64,000 nucleotides of DNA from Pseudoxanthomonas sp. JBR18 (GCF_028198165.1 NZ_CP116339.1:3851001-3915000), one strand, 5' to 3'. Positions 16,983 to 26,616 are shown, numbered from the stretch's first letter. Notes: generated from the sequence alone by a model not told the origin. Made by a program: numbers and translations.

Positions 16983-18004
16983 TACAGATCCCTCGCCTTC
17001 AGCTGCGCATCCAGCCGTGGATAGACCCGGCGTGCATTGCCGGAGAACACCTTCTGCCTGTCAGCCTCTGAGATGGCCAGCGCGTCGATGTAGCGCTTGG
17101 TGTCATCGAAGTACTGGCCGGTCTGCGGGTCGATGCCGCGCACCGCGCCGACCATCTCCGAGCCGAACAGGATGTTGTCGATGTCGATCACCTCGAACAG
17201 AAGGTCGATGCCCGGCTGGTGGTAGACGCAGGTGTCGAAGAACACGTTCTGCATCACGTGCTCGGCCAGCGACGGCTTGCCCAGCATGTCGGCCAGCCCG
17301 CGGAAGCGGCCCCAGTGATACGGCACCGCGCCGCCGCCGTGCGGGATGATGAAACGCAGCTGCGGGAAGTCCTTGAACAGGTCGCCCTGCAGGAACTGCA
17401 TGAAGGCGGTGGTGTCGGCGTTGAGGTAGTGCGCGCCGGTGGCGTGGAAGTTGTGGTTGCAGCTGCCCGAGACATGCACCATCGCCGGCACGTCCAGCTC
17501 AACCATCTTCTCGAAGAACGGATACCAGGCCTTGTCGGTCAGCGGCACGCCGGTCCAGTGGCCGCCGGACGGATCCGGATTGAGGTTGCAGCCCACGAAG
17601 CCCAGCTCGTTGACGCAGCGCTCCAGCTCGGCGATGGAATGGTCGATCGGCACGCCCCGGGACTGCGGCAGCTGGCACACGCCGATGAAGGTCTCCGGAT
17701 ACAGGCCGACCACCCGCGCGATCAGGTCGTTGCAGTGGCGCGTCCATTCCTGGCTCACCGCCTCGTCACCGACGTGGTGGGCCATGGTGCTGGCGCGCGG
17801 GGAGAAGATGGTCATGTCCGCGCCGCGCTCGCGCAGCAGGCGCAGCTGGTTGGATTCCACGCTCTCGCGCAGCTCGTCATCGGAGATGACCGGGTAATGC
17901 GCCGCGGGCAGCGACGGATCCTTGAAATGCGCGACCTGCGCCTTGCGGAAGGCGTCGTGGCCGGCGGGGGCGGTCGTGTAGTGACCGTGGCAGTCGATGA
18001 TCAT
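16982..18004 (-). CDS. ligJ: 4-Oxalomesaconate hydratase
   Basis: A 340-aa LigJ-type zinc amidohydrolase-fold hydratase that adds water to 4-oxalomesaconate to give 4-carboxy-4-hydroxy-2-oxoadipate, the aldolase substrate. It begins MIIDCHGHYTTAP; other signposts are CNLNPDPSGGHWTG, VHVSGSCNHNFH, IPHGGGAVPYHWGR and FFDTCVYH. The end overlaps the ligI start. Length and motif order are normal, so it looks functional. Confidence 0.93.
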   Translation of the reverse strand: MIIDCHGHYTTAPAGHDAFRKAQVAHFKDPSLPAAHYPVISDDELRESVESNQLRLLRERGADMTIFSPRASTMAHHVGDEAVSQEWTRHCNDLIARVVGLYPETFIGVCQLPQSRGVPIDHSIAELERCVNELGFVGCNLNPDPSGGHWTGVPLTDKAWYPFFEKMVELDVPAMVHVSGSCNHNFHATGAHYLNADTTAFMQFLQGDLFKDFPQLRFIIPHGGGAVPYHWGRFRGLADMLGKPSLAEHVMQNVFFDTCVYHQPGIDLLFEVIDIDNILFGSEMVGAVRGIDPQTGQYFDDTKRYIDALAISEADRQKVFSGNARRVYPRLDAQLKARDL

Positions 18005-18035
18005 GCAGCGTCTCTCGTGGGGAGGGAGAAGAGGT

Positions 18036-19349
18036 TCACCAGCCCATCAGCTTGGCGAACTGCACGTCGACCCGGACGCCGACGATGAGCGCATCGGGAA
18101 TGTCGGTCGTGCGGGTCGGTGCGTAGATGGGATCCGGGTTGATGACGTATTGGAGGTTGGGCAACAGTCGCAGGCCCGGCCGCAACTGCCAGCCATAGTT
18201 GATCTCGCCAACGACTTCATCGTTGTGCGGCGTTCCGGTCCCGCCGTGGCGGATGCGGCGGTCGCGCAGGTAGGCCATCTCCAGGTCATCGAAGTGCGTG
18301 TTGGACACGAACATCGAGAAGGTGTCCTTGTCGCGCCCGGCGAAAGTCCCGGTCTTGACGAAGCCGGTGGAGGCGAACCACTTGATGGCGGCCGCGTTGC
18401 CGGTGTTGACGAAGTACCGACCAAACACGGCCAGGTTGCGCTGCCCCTCGCCGCGCAGCACGGTCTGGTCGCCCATGACATACCAGCCCATGCGTGCGCC
18501 ATCCTGGGTGGCGGTGGCCTTGCCTGTCAGCGCGGCTGAATTGCTATTGGCGTCGTAATAGGGGCTCTTGCCGCCGTCATCGTTGCGGTAGAACCCCAAG
18601 CGGAAGCGGCGCGGCAGGCGGGCATCGGCGAAGCTGGTCTCGTAACCGACCTCACCCGGCACCACCGTGCCGGTCCCCTCGTTCCAGGAGAAGTCGATGC
18701 CGTTCTTGCCCGCCACATTGAGCTTGTTGTTGTAGTCGAATGCGCCGGTCTGCACGTACCAGTGATTCTTGAAATCAAATCGCACCAGCCCCGCCCAGGA
18801 GGAGTTGGGATAGGCGGTGATGCCGATGTCGGCGATGGGACCGTACGTGGTCAGGCACATCGCGTTGCTCATGAACACGCAGTTGAGCGGCGAGTTGTTG
18901 AAGTAGCTGTTGACCGGTGCGCGCCCGGCCATGATTGTCAGGCCGTTGTCGAATTTGTGGGTCAGGGTCAAGCGGGTCAGCCGGCCGCCGTCCACCGGCC
19001 GCCAAGTCTGCTGGGCGCTGATCGAGCTGCCGACTTTCTCCCGTACCAGGTTGCGCCCGGCGAACCAGGCGGCCTGTGTATCCAGCGTGGTGCCGGTCCA
19101 GCCCCAGAGCTTGCCCAGGTCGAACTTGCCCTGAGCCATGAACCAGTAGGAGCCCTCGGTCCCGTGCTCCACGCCGCCTACCGGGTTGCTGGCGACGTTG
19201 CCAACGAAATCCAGGCTCAGGTCGACGCCGTTAGGCAGCTTGTGTTCGGTCGACGGGACCGATGCCGGAGCAGCCGCCTGCACGGCCAGTGCGGGCGAGG
19301 TGGTGAACGCGGCCAGGACGGCCAACGTCAGCTTGCTTGAACGATGCAT
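18036..19349 (-). CDS. OprB-family outer-membrane porin
   Basis: A 437-aa predicted 16-strand porin of the carbohydrate/aromatic-selective OprB family. I set the start at the ATG at 19349 (MHRSSKLTLAVLAAF), which gives a clear signal peptide with an AGGAG site, ending near ALA-VQAAA. The body alternates aromatic-ended beta-strands and finishes VDVQFAKLMGW. Its place between the dicarboxylate carrier and ligJ suggests it admits the aromatic acid or its dicarboxylate products across the outer membrane. Confidence 0.8.
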   Translation of the reverse strand: MHRSSKLTLAVLAAFTTSPALAVQAAAPASVPSTEHKLPNGVDLSLDFVGNVASNPVGGVEHGTEGSYWFMAQGKFDLGKLWGWTGTTLDTQAAWFAGRNLVREKVGSSISAQQTWRPVDGGRLTRLTLTHKFDNGLTIMAGRAPVNSYFNNSPLNCVFMSNAMCLTTYGPIADIGITAYPNSSWAGLVRFDFKNHWYVQTGAFDYNNKLNVAGKNGIDFSWNEGTGTVVPGEVGYETSFADARLPRRFRLGFYRNDDGGKSPYYDANSNSAALTGKATATQDGARMGWYVMGDQTVLRGEGQRNLAVFGRYFVNTGNAAAIKWFASTGFVKTGTFAGRDKDTFSMFVSNTHFDDLEMAYLRDRRIRHGGTGTPHNDEVVGEINYGWQLRPGLRLLPNLQYVINPDPIYAPTRTTDIPDALIVGVRVDVQFAKLMGW

Positions 19350-19447
19350 GGCGATACGCTCCTGTGCCCGGCGCACGGCGCCTGGGCAATTGAGAAGATG
19401 GCGTGGGCCGCGCGTGCCGGCTGGCGCGACGCGGCATCGGGCTCGGA

Positions 19448-20758
19448 TCAGGCCTTGGTGCTGGCCAACTGGTGTCGGCGCTGCTGGGCGCGGCTGCCGA
19501 TGGTCTGGGCGAGCAAAGCCTGGTCGAGCTTGCCTTCCCATTTGGCGATGACCACCGTGGCCAGCGCATTGCCCACCAGGTTTACGAAGGTCAGACCTTC
19601 GGCGAGGATGCGGTGGATGCCCAGGATGAGCGCGATGCTGGCGACCGGGATGGTGCCGGTCGTCGACAGCGTCGCGGCCAGCACGACAAACGCCGCACCG
19701 GCAACCCCAGCCGCCCCCTTGGAGGTCAGCAGCAGTACCGCGATCAGGCCCAGCTCATGCCAAAAGGTCAGGTGCGTATTGGTTGCCTGCGCCAGGAACA
19801 CCGCCACAGTGGTCAGGTACAGACACGTGCCGTCCAGGTTGAACGAGTACCCCGCCGGGATGACGAAGCCCACCACGCTTTCCTCGCAGCCGACCTTTTC
19901 CAGTTTCTGGATCAGGCGGGGCAGCACGGTCTCGGTGGAGGTGGTGGCAGCCACCACCACGATCTCATCGCGGATGTAGTAGAGCAGACGCCACAGGCTG
20001 ACCCCGCACCACCAGGCCACCGTGCCCAGCACGACGATGGTGAATACCGCACACACCACGAAGAACTCCAGGATCAACTCACCCAAGGAGGCCAGCGAGC
20101 CGGCGCCGAACTTGCCGACGGTGAAGGCGATCGCACCAAATGCACCGATGGGTGCGAAATACATGATGTAGCCGATGATCTTGAAGAGCGCCTGCGAGGC
20201 ACCTTCGATCACCACCATCACCGACTTGCCCTTCTCGCCGATGGCGGCCAGGGCCACGCCGAACAGGACCGAAACGAACAGCACCTGCAGCACATGCGGC
20301 TCGGTAAGTGCGCTGACCAGCGTGGTCGGGATGATGTTCATCAGGTAGCCGGTGACCGACTGGTCATGCGCGGTATGCACGTAGCTCTGGATCGAACCGG
20401 TGTCGATGGTGGACGCATCGATGTTCATGCCCACGCCCGGCTGCCACAGGTCCACGCCAACCAAACCGATCACCAGGGCCAGGATGGTGATGGCCTCGAA
20501 GTAGATCAGCGACTTGAGCGCCACGCGCCCGACGCTCTTCATGTCGTTCATGCCGGCGATGCCGTGGACGACGGTGACGAAGATGATTGGCCCGATCATC
20601 ATGCGGATCAACTTGATGAACGCATCGCCCAGTGGCTTCATCGCCGCACCAGCGTCGGGCGCGAGCCAGCCAACCAGGATGCCGATTGCCGTGCCGGCCA
20701 GCACCTGGAACCACAGTTGTCCCAGCACGCCGAAGCGGCTGCGTGTCGAAGTACCCAT
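19448..20758 (-). CDS. dctA: C4-dicarboxylate:cation symporter, DctA type
   Basis: A 436-aa glutamate/dicarboxylate symporter (DAACS family). It starts MGTSTRSRFGVLGQLWF after a GGGAGGG site; an earlier in-frame ATG at 20794 is weaker. Family marks are the re-entrant AATTSTETVLPRLIQKLE loop, GYSFNLDGTCLYLT and the NALATVVIAKWEGKL end, and eight hydrophobic stretches are visible. It would import succinate/malate-like acids or pathway intermediates and sits inside the gal/lig operon between tautomerase and porin. Confidence 0.88.
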   Translation of the reverse strand: MGTSTRSRFGVLGQLWFQVLAGTAIGILVGWLAPDAGAAMKPLGDAFIKLIRMMIGPIIFVTVVHGIAGMNDMKSVGRVALKSLIYFEAITILALVIGLVGVDLWQPGVGMNIDASTIDTGSIQSYVHTAHDQSVTGYLMNIIPTTLVSALTEPHVLQVLFVSVLFGVALAAIGEKGKSVMVVIEGASQALFKIIGYIMYFAPIGAFGAIAFTVGKFGAGSLASLGELILEFFVVCAVFTIVVLGTVAWWCGVSLWRLLYYIRDEIVVVAATTSTETVLPRLIQKLEKVGCEESVVGFVIPAGYSFNLDGTCLYLTTVAVFLAQATNTHLTFWHELGLIAVLLLTSKGAAGVAGAAFVVLAATLSTTGTIPVASIALILGIHRILAEGLTFVNLVGNALATVVIAKWEGKLDQALLAQTIGSRAQQRRHQLASTKA

Positions 20759-20819
20759 GTTGCAATTCCCTCCCGGAAATCGAGTGTGCGCCACGCCGAA
20801 TGGCGGGGCGGTCTGTGTC

Positions 20820-21875
20820 TCAGCCGAACAGCGTCCCGTCGAACAGCTTGCGGGCCGTGCGGACGGTGGCGGCGCTGACCACGGCGCCGCTCTGATCGAG
20901 CGCGATCACGCAGGTCGCCGCGCCGCTGGGATGTTCAATATCGAGCGTCTTGCGGTGCCCCTTCGACACCTGGGCCAGCGCCGCTGCGGGCGAACCTTCG
21001 AGCAGGCAGGCCGTGGCCACGGTGACCGCCGCCAGCACGCCGATGGAGGCGTGGCAGCGATGCGGGATGAAAGAGCGGGTACTGATCGCACCACCGTCGC
21101 GTGGTGCGGACACCAGCGTCATTTTCGGTACCGACTGTTCGCTGACATCGCCCAGGCGCATCAACGGGCCGGCCTGCAGGCGTATCTGTTCCAGGCGCGC
21201 TTTCAGCGAGGGGTCCGCATCGAGCGTGTCGCGGTCCTCGGTACCATCCAGGCCGAAGTCTGACGCACGCAGGATCACGCACGGCATGCCGTTGTCGATC
21301 AGGGTCACCTGGAGACCATCTATCTGATCAACCGCATTGCCAGTCGGCAGCAGGGCCCCGCAGGTGGAGCCAGCGATATCGGCGAACGCCAGCGGCACCG
21401 GCGCGGACGTGCCCGGCACGCCATCGATGCGCGCCTTTCCGTCGTAGGACACGGCGCCGTCCGGGGTGCACACCGTGGCGGTGGCCAGCTTGCCGGTGTT
21501 GACCATGAAGATGCGCACCGGTGTTTCCTCACCGGCCACCTGCACCAGCCCGCGCTCGATCGCGAACGGTCCCACGCCGGCCAGCATGTTGCCGCAGTTC
21601 TGGGCGTCGCTGACCAGCGCCTGGTCGACGAAGACCTGCAGGAACAGGTAATCCACGTCCGCGTCATCACGCGCCGAAGGCGACACGACGGCGACCTTGG
21701 AGGTCAGCGGGTCAGCACCGCCCATGCCGTCGATCTGGCGCGCGTCCGGCGAGCCGAACGCACGCAACAAGAAGGCATCGCGTGCGGTCGCGTCGGCCGG
21801 CAGGTCCGAGGCGAGGAAGAAGCCGCCCTTGGACGTGCCTCCGCGCATCCACATCGCACGCACGCCCTCAGACAT
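20820..21875 (-). CDS. galD: 4-Oxalomesaconate tautomerase, PrpF family
   Basis: A 351-aa PrpF-fold isomerase related to GalD, which interconverts keto and enol 4-oxalomesaconate. It has the family signatures [13 protein letters not shown] at the N-terminus, [14 protein letters not shown] (catalytic Cys) and later [17 protein letters not shown] chose the ATG at 21875, overlapping the previous gene's end by eight bases; longer upstream reading is out-of-context. It lies with the aldolase, LigJ and LigI, which places it in the gallate branch. Confidence 0.88.
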   Translation of the reverse strand: MSEGVRAMWMRGGTSKGGFFLASDLPADATARDAFLLRAFGSPDARQIDGMGGADPLTSKVAVVSPSARDDADVDYLFLQVFVDQALVSDAQNCGNMLAGVGPFAIERGLVQVAGEETPVRIFMVNTGKLATATVCTPDGAVSYDGKARIDGVPGTSAPVPLAFADIAGSTCGALLPTGNAVDQIDGLQVTLIDNGMPCVILRASDFGLDGTEDRDTLDADPSLKARLEQIRLQAGPLMRLGDVSEQSVPKMTLVSAPRDGGAISTRSFIPHRCHASIGVLAAVTVATACLLEGSPAAALAQVSKGHRKTLDIEHPSGAATCVIALDQSGAVVSAATVRTARKLFDGTLFG

Positions 21876-22539
21876 ACTGCAGGCCCTTGGCCGCCAGGCG
21901 CTCGCGCATGGCGTAGATGTCCAGGCCGAGCTCGCCCTTGGCCAGGCGCTCGCGCTTTTCCGCTTCCCCGGCCTCGCGGGCCTGCGCTTTGGCCAGCACG
22001 CGTGCCGCGTCAAGGCGCGGCACGACGCACACCCCGTCGTCATCGGCGATGACCACATCGCCCGGGTTCACCAATGCCGCGCCGCAGACCACCGGCACGT
22101 TCACCGAACCCAGGGTTTCCTTGACCGTGCCCTGCGCATGGATCGCCCGGCTCCACACCGGGAAGTTCATCTGGGTCAGGTCGCGCACGTCGCGCACGCC
22201 GGCGTCGATCACCAGCCCGCGGCAGCCGCGCGCCTGGGCCGAGGTGGCCAGCAGGTCGCCGAAGTAGCCATCGGTGCATTCGCTGGTCGGGGCCACGATA
22301 AGGAGGTCGCCGGCCTGCAGCTGCTCGATGGCCACGTGCATCATCCAGTTGTCGCCCGGCGGCACCGAGACGGTCACGGCCGACCCGGCAATTCGTGCAC
22401 CGGCGTAGATCGGGCGCAAGCGCGGATGCAGCAGGCCGCCTCTGCCCTGGGCCTCATGTACCGTGGCCACGCCGGCTTGTGCAAGCTGGTTAATGACCAT
22501 GGCATTGGCGCGTTCTAATTGGGTAATGACCTTGGCCAT
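21868..22539 (-). CDS. galC: 4-Carboxy-4-hydroxy-2-oxoadipate aldolase
   Basis: A 223-aa RraA-fold class II aldolase (GalC/LigK) that splits 4-carboxy-4-hydroxy-2-oxoadipate to pyruvate and oxaloacetate. Visible markers are [34 protein letters not shown] (metal-binding Asp and catalytic Arg region) and [11 protein letters not shown]. It is the promoter-proximal gene of the leftward operon and has a GGAGG ribosome site. Length is normal. The divergent LysR gene upstream probably controls it. Confidence 0.92.
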   Translation of the reverse strand: MAKVITQLERANAMVINQLAQAGVATVHEAQGRGGLLHPRLRPIYAGARIAGSAVTVSVPPGDNWMMHVAIEQLQAGDLLIVAPTSECTDGYFGDLLATSAQARGCRGLVIDAGVRDVRDLTQMNFPVWSRAIHAQGTVKETLGSVNVPVVCGAALVNPGDVVIADDDGVCVVPRLDAARVLAKAQAREAGEAEKRERLAKGELGLDIYAMRERLAAKGLQYV

Positions 22540-22661
22540 CCATCATCCTCCGCTATGGGTGGCGCAGTCTGTTCAACATGGGCACAGACGCCAAGATGGA
22601 TTTGCGACACGCCAATTCGGTTTGGTTATAGTTAGAAAATATAGAACTTAGACTTTAGTCG
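22540..22661. promoter_or_regulatory. Divergent promoter region of galC operon and LysR gene
   Basis: The 122 bases between divergent starts include an AT-rich patch, TATAGTTAGAAAATATAGAA near 22627-22646, framed by TATA repeats. LysR-type regulators bind T-N11-A boxes at such positions, so this is the likely regulator-binding and promoter area. No exact box was proven. Confidence 0.5.
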
Positions 22662-23903
22662 ATGACCGCACTGTCCGAACTGAACCTGCGGCACCTGCAG
22701 GCGCTGACCGCAATTGCCCGCCAAGGAAGCATTGCGGCTGCTACGCACGAGGTCAGCCTCTCGCAACCGGCCCTGACGCAGGCCGTGGCGCGCCTGGAGC
22801 GCACACTGGATCACACCCTGTTCGAGCGCCATCCCGGCGGAATGAACGCCACGCCAGCAATGGCGCTGCTGCTGCCGCGCATCGATCGCGCCACAGGCTA
22901 TCTGGCCCGCGGCGTGCAGGCCGCGCGGCGCACGCAGCGGCTGCCGACCCTACCGGCTCTCGCGCGACGCCTGACCCTGTCCCAGCTGCGTGCGTTGATC
23001 GCGGTCGAAGAGGCCGGCAGCCATTCGCTGGCCGCCACGCGCAGCGGTGTGTCGCAGCCGGCGATCCATCGCGCCATCCAGGAGCTGGCTACATTGATCG
23101 ACGTGCCCCTGCTGTCGCGTCACGGTAAGACCGTGCAACCCACGCTGGCAGCCACGCGCCTGCTGCGTTTCGCGCGCTTAGCGATGTCCGAGCTGTCTGC
23201 CGGGATGGACGAGCTGGCCGCGCTCAAATCCGAGGGCGCCGGCCACCTTCGGATCGGCACACTGCCGCTGGCGCGCGCGATTCTGCTGCCTCAGGTCCTG
23301 TCGCGCTTCTCAACGCGCTTTCCGCACGCGGTCGTACAAGTCGTCGAAAGCCCCTACGCCGAACTGCTCGCCCATCTGCGCGAAGGAAGCCTAGATCTAC
23401 TTGTCGGCGCGATGCGGCATCCAGCGCCGGTGCGCGATGTTATAGAGGAGCCGCTGTTCGACGATGATCCGGTGATCGTCGCGCGCAGCGGTCATCCGCT
23501 GGCCGGCCAAGCGCTGCAGTTCCAGCGGCTGCTGGAATATCCCTGGGTCATTGCTGCATCTGGCGCACCTGTGCGGTCGCGCTGGGAGCAGATGTTCCGC
23601 GACCAGCATCTGGAGCCGCCACTGCTGCGGATCGAATGCGGCTCGGTCCTAGTCGTGCGCGGCCTGATGCTGGAGGACGACTGGCTGACGCTAATGTCGC
23701 GGGACCAGTTCCTGTTCGAGCGTCGCTCCGGGTTGCTGTGCGAACTGGGCACTGCCGGGCAAGCAGTTCGGCGTGAGATCGGGCTGACCACCCGCAACGA
23801 TTGGCGTCCTACTGAGCTACAGCGACAGCTCGTCAAGCTCTTCCGAGAAGTCAGTCGCGAGCGCGGCAGTGCCGCGCCCGCTTGGCCGTTCCGCTATGGC
23901 TGA
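22662..23903 (+). CDS. LysR-type regulator with two HTH domains, GalR-like
   Basis: A 413-aa regulator. Besides the usual N-terminal winged HTH (LNLRHLQALTAIARQGSI...SLSQPALTQAVARLE, about residues 8-65) a second LysR-type HTH follows at about residues 105-160 (LTLSQLRALIAVEEAGSH...GVSQPAIHRAI). Residues ~200-390 form the periplasmic-binding-like effector domain. GalR of Pseudomonas putida and GbpR are regulators known with such tandem HTH arrangement. Its divergent placement points to activation of the galC-galD-dctA-porin-ligJ-ligI operon in response to gallate or a downstream metabolite. Confidence 0.85.
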   Translation: MTALSELNLRHLQALTAIARQGSIAAATHEVSLSQPALTQAVARLERTLDHTLFERHPGGMNATPAMALLLPRIDRATGYLARGVQAARRTQRLPTLPALARRLTLSQLRALIAVEEAGSHSLAATRSGVSQPAIHRAIQELATLIDVPLLSRHGKTVQPTLAATRLLRFARLAMSELSAGMDELAALKSEGAGHLRIGTLPLARAILLPQVLSRFSTRFPHAVVQVVESPYAELLAHLREGSLDLLVGAMRHPAPVRDVIEEPLFDDDPVIVARSGHPLAGQALQFQRLLEYPWVIAASGAPVRSRWEQMFRDQHLEPPLLRIECGSVLVVRGLMLEDDWLTLMSRDQFLFERRSGLLCELGTAGQAVRREIGLTTRNDWRPTELQRQLVKLFREVSRERGSAAPAWPFRYG

Positions 23904-24409
23904 TTGCTGGGATTAACGAGACTGCCTTGGTTCTGCAGGGATGCAGAGTTATAACTCTGCCCACATTCATCGCGTCCTCGTTTGCCTAGGGCATGCCCCG
24001 ATATGCCAATAGCCGACTTCCCCACCCCTGATAACGCCTCCTAAACCCCCGCGCCATTGATGTCAGTGACCCACCCGGCTAAATCTCCCTAATCGCTCGT
24101 GCACGCCTATGAGACAAGGCCAAGAAGGAGAGGAAACGATCGGTAGACAATTCGGAATAGCGCTACGGGACGAGTTACAAGAACGGGCGGTTCAGGCCAA
24201 AACATAATACAGTGGCGCGCTACGAGATCCGTGCGGATCAGCTGGTAGACGAGGTCGATACGGGCCTGAACCCGGTCATGGTCCATCGCTAGAAAGCTCC
24301 CCGCAACGCGATCTCGAGCAAGTCGAGCTCCGTCGCGGGGGCCTTATCAAATTGGGCCACATCACCACTTCGCAGATCTATTTCGTCTCCACTACTCCGC
24401 TAACTACGA
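23904..24409. other. Intergenic region with a remnant and hairpin
   Basis: About 500 bases without a whole gene. A short reading at 24212-24292 (VARYEIRADQLVDEVDTGL...) could be the tail of a lost gene. CCCCGC at about 24300 and GCGGGG at about 24337 could pair in an imperfect hairpin. A segment near 24027-24052 resembles one at about 48124-48150. It holds the end of the regulator and the convergent end of the catalase gene. Confidence 0.35.
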
Positions 24410-25312
24410 TCAGGGTTCAGCTGGCGCCTTCTTGGTCGCTCCTGCGCCTGGACCGGCTCCGAGATCTGCACCGGTGGTTGGATCTCCTTCAGGATCGGAG
24501 GCCGTCCGCTTGCTGAAGGCTTCAAGCGCAGCCTGCTGGGAGGGCTTCAATGCAACCGAAGCGGAACCGTCGCCACCGTCCACGGCAGACTGGGCGTCAC
24601 GATCTTCGACGACCTCCCACTGGGCCCCCTGGTTCCAGGGACCGCGCTCGTTGCCAGCCCCTTGAGACATGTCGAAATAGAGGTCGGTAAATGCGGGATC
24701 GCCTGGCGCCTTCCCCGGCGGAAAATTGTCCTTAATCGCGTACAACGCTTTCTCGAACGACTTCTGGTGAGCGATTTCGCGGGTCATCAGGAACGTCAAG
24801 GCATCTTTGATTCCTGGATCATCAGTGACTGAGATCAGACGCTCATACACCATCTTCGCGCGCGCCTCTGCGGCGATATTTGAACGCAGATCCGCGGTTG
24901 GTTCGCCGATTGTGTCGACGTACGCTGCCGACCACGGCACGCCGCTGGAGTTCACCAGAGCCGGTCCATTGCCATAGAGGATCGCTTCGGTCTGACTCGT
25001 ACTGCCACCGGTCAGGAATCGCATATCGGCTGTCTCAACCATTCCCTCTGAAAGTTCGGCCTTCGCGCCCTTGTTGAGCATGGTCACGATCGATCCGATG
25101 ATTTCGAGATGACTCAGCTCTTCGGTCGAGATGTCGAACAGCATGTCCTTGCGTCCCGGATCGTCTTCAGCAAGGGCCTGTGTGAAATAGCGCATGGCAG
25201 CCGCCAGTTCACCTTGAGGCCCGCCGAATTGCTCGAGCAGCAAGGTGGCCAGTTGTGGGTTCGGCTCCGACACGCGCACCGTGTATTGCAATCGCTTGTT
25301 ATGCATGAACAT
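24410..25312 (-). CDS. Manganese catalase
   Basis: A 300-aa di-manganese catalase that decomposes hydrogen peroxide in the cytoplasm. Metal ligands lie in the expected ferritin-like helices: Glu in GGPQGELAAAMRY, Glu and His in STEELSHLEII, Glu in AEARAKMVYERL and Glu/His in REIAHQKSF. I set the start at ATG 25312 (MFMHNKRLQYTVRV) with AGGAG upstream. The C-terminal ~60 residues are Gly/Pro/Ala-rich and low-complexity. It lies downstream of the bd oxidase genes, in a stress cluster. Confidence 0.92.
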   Translation of the reverse strand: MFMHNKRLQYTVRVSEPNPQLATLLLEQFGGPQGELAAAMRYFTQALAEDDPGRKDMLFDISTEELSHLEIIGSIVTMLNKGAKAELSEGMVETADMRFLTGGSTSQTEAILYGNGPALVNSSGVPWSAAYVDTIGEPTADLRSNIAAEARAKMVYERLISVTDDPGIKDALTFLMTREIAHQKSFEKALYAIKDNFPPGKAPGDPAFTDLYFDMSQGAGNERGPWNQGAQWEVVEDRDAQSAVDGGDGSASVALKPSQQAALEAFSKRTASDPEGDPTTGADLGAGPGAGATKKAPAEP

Positions 25313-25492
25313 TGCGCTTCTCCTGCCTTGGGCATGAGCCTCCATCCTAGGCATTCGCGGTTAGGCGGCGATCAGTGCATGCCCGCATCACCTTCATCAA
25401 TCTTTTCGGCCTGGCCCTGGTCATGCGGAAGATGCGGACACGCGCTCGCGGACACTTGTCGGGGTTGTGATCAGCGGCGTCGCAGATGTCCG

Positions 25493-25609
25493 CTAGAGCC
25501 TCAGCCAGAAGCGCAGGAAGGCGGCGACCAACCCCAGCGTGAGCCCACTGGCCAGCCAGATTCCTGCCATCCAGGCCAGGCGTCGCCATCGCCCGGCGTG
25601 CGCACGCAT
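25493..25609 (-). CDS. DUF2474 small membrane protein of bd oxidase
   Basis: A 38-aa single-span protein, MRAHAGRWRRLAWMAGIW..., two bases after the cydB stop. The Arg-rich N-terminus, Trp residues and one hydrophobic helix fit DUF2474, the CydX-like small protein that follows CioAB-type oxidases in many proteobacteria. It probably stabilises or completes the oxidase. Too short to be found by default gene callers. Confidence 0.75.
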   Translation of the reverse strand: MRAHAGRWRRLAWMAGIWLASGLTLGLVAAFLRFWLRL

Positions 25610-25611
25610 GA

Positions 25612-26616
25612 TCAGTGATACCCCTGAGCGCTGACCTTGCCCCGAAAAACCCAGTAAGACCAGCCGGTGTAGGCGATGATGAGCGGAACGATGATCACGG
25701 TCCCCATCAGCATGAACGTCTGGCTCTCCGGCGGTGCTGCAGCCTGCCAGATGCTGACCGAGCCGGGGACCACGTATGGGTAGACGCTGATCAAGAGGCC
25801 GGTAAATCCCAGCAGAAAAAGCGTCAATGCCATTAAGAACGGTACACGCGGTTGGCGCTTCCTCAAACCCCGCATGAGTAGCAACACGGCGATCACGGTC
25901 ATTAGCGGCACCTGGGCGGTCAGCAGCACGTTTGGCATTTCCAGCCAGCGTCTGGCGTATTCAAGATTGAGAAAGGGCGTGACCACGCTGATCACGGCCA
26001 AGGCCAGCAGGACGACCCACGCCAGTCGTTTCGCCAGTCGACTGGCGTGGGCGAGCCCAGACCCTTCCGTCTTGCCGACCAACCAAGTGGACCCGAGCAA
26101 AGCGTAGCCGGCCACTAGGGCGACACCGGTCAACAGGGAGAACGGACTCAGCCAGTCCAGCAAGCCGCCCGCGTAGGCCCCACCTTCGACGTGAATGCCC
26201 TGGAGGATGGCGCCGAGCATGACGCCTTGGGCGAGCGTCGCGGCCGCCGAGCCGATACAGAACGCCCAGTCCCAGAAGGCACGATGAGCAGGGTCGCGCC
26301 AGCGGAACTCAAACGCCACCCCTCGAAACACCAAGCCAAGAAGCATGGCGATGACCAACGGGTACGTCGCCGGCAGGATGATCGCGTAGGCCATAGGGAA
26401 GGCAGCCATCAGCCCGCCACCCCCCATGACCAGCCAGGTCTCGTTACCGTCCCAGACCGGAGCGATGGAATTCATGGCCTGATCGCGCTCCTCTCCTACC
26501 GCAAAGGTTGGGAACAGGATACCGATGCCGAGGTCGAAGCCGTCCATGATCACATAGGCGAACACGGCGAAGGCAATGATCGCGGCCCATACGTTTGTCA
26601 GGTCCAGGTGGGCCAT
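25612..26616 (-). CDS. cioB: bd-type ubiquinol oxidase subunit II, CioB-like
   Basis: A 334-aa polytopic membrane protein, subunit II of cytochrome bd. Family marks are YVIMDGFDLGIGILFP near the start, WDGNETWLVMGGGG and FRGVAFEFRWR. About eight hydrophobic helices are visible. With subunit I it transfers electrons from ubiquinol to oxygen at the inner membrane with high affinity. It follows cioA after one base or so and precedes the DUF2474 gene. Confidence 0.9.
   Translation of the reverse strand: MAHLDLTNVWAAIIAFAVFAYVIMDGFDLGIGILFPTFAVGEERDQAMNSIAPVWDGNETWLVMGGGGLMAAFPMAYAIILPATYPLVIAMLLGLVFRGVAFEFRWRDPAHRAFWDWAFCIGSAAATLAQGVMLGAILQGIHVEGGAYAGGLLDWLSPFSLLTGVALVAGYALLGSTWLVGKTEGSGLAHASRLAKRLAWVVLLALAVISVVTPFLNLEYARRWLEMPNVLLTAQVPLMTVIAVLLLMRGLRKRQPRVPFLMALTLFLLGFTGLLISVYPYVVPGSVSIWQAAAPPESQTFMLMGTVIIVPLIIAYTGWSYWVFRGKVSAQGYH

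Noticed and set aside
19403..20878. Plus-strand reading of 491 codons
   Set aside because: Shadow of dctA; composition Gln/His/Asp-rich.
23990..24410. Complete insertion sequence
   Set aside because: Short remnants and hairpin only; no transposase gene and no matched ends.
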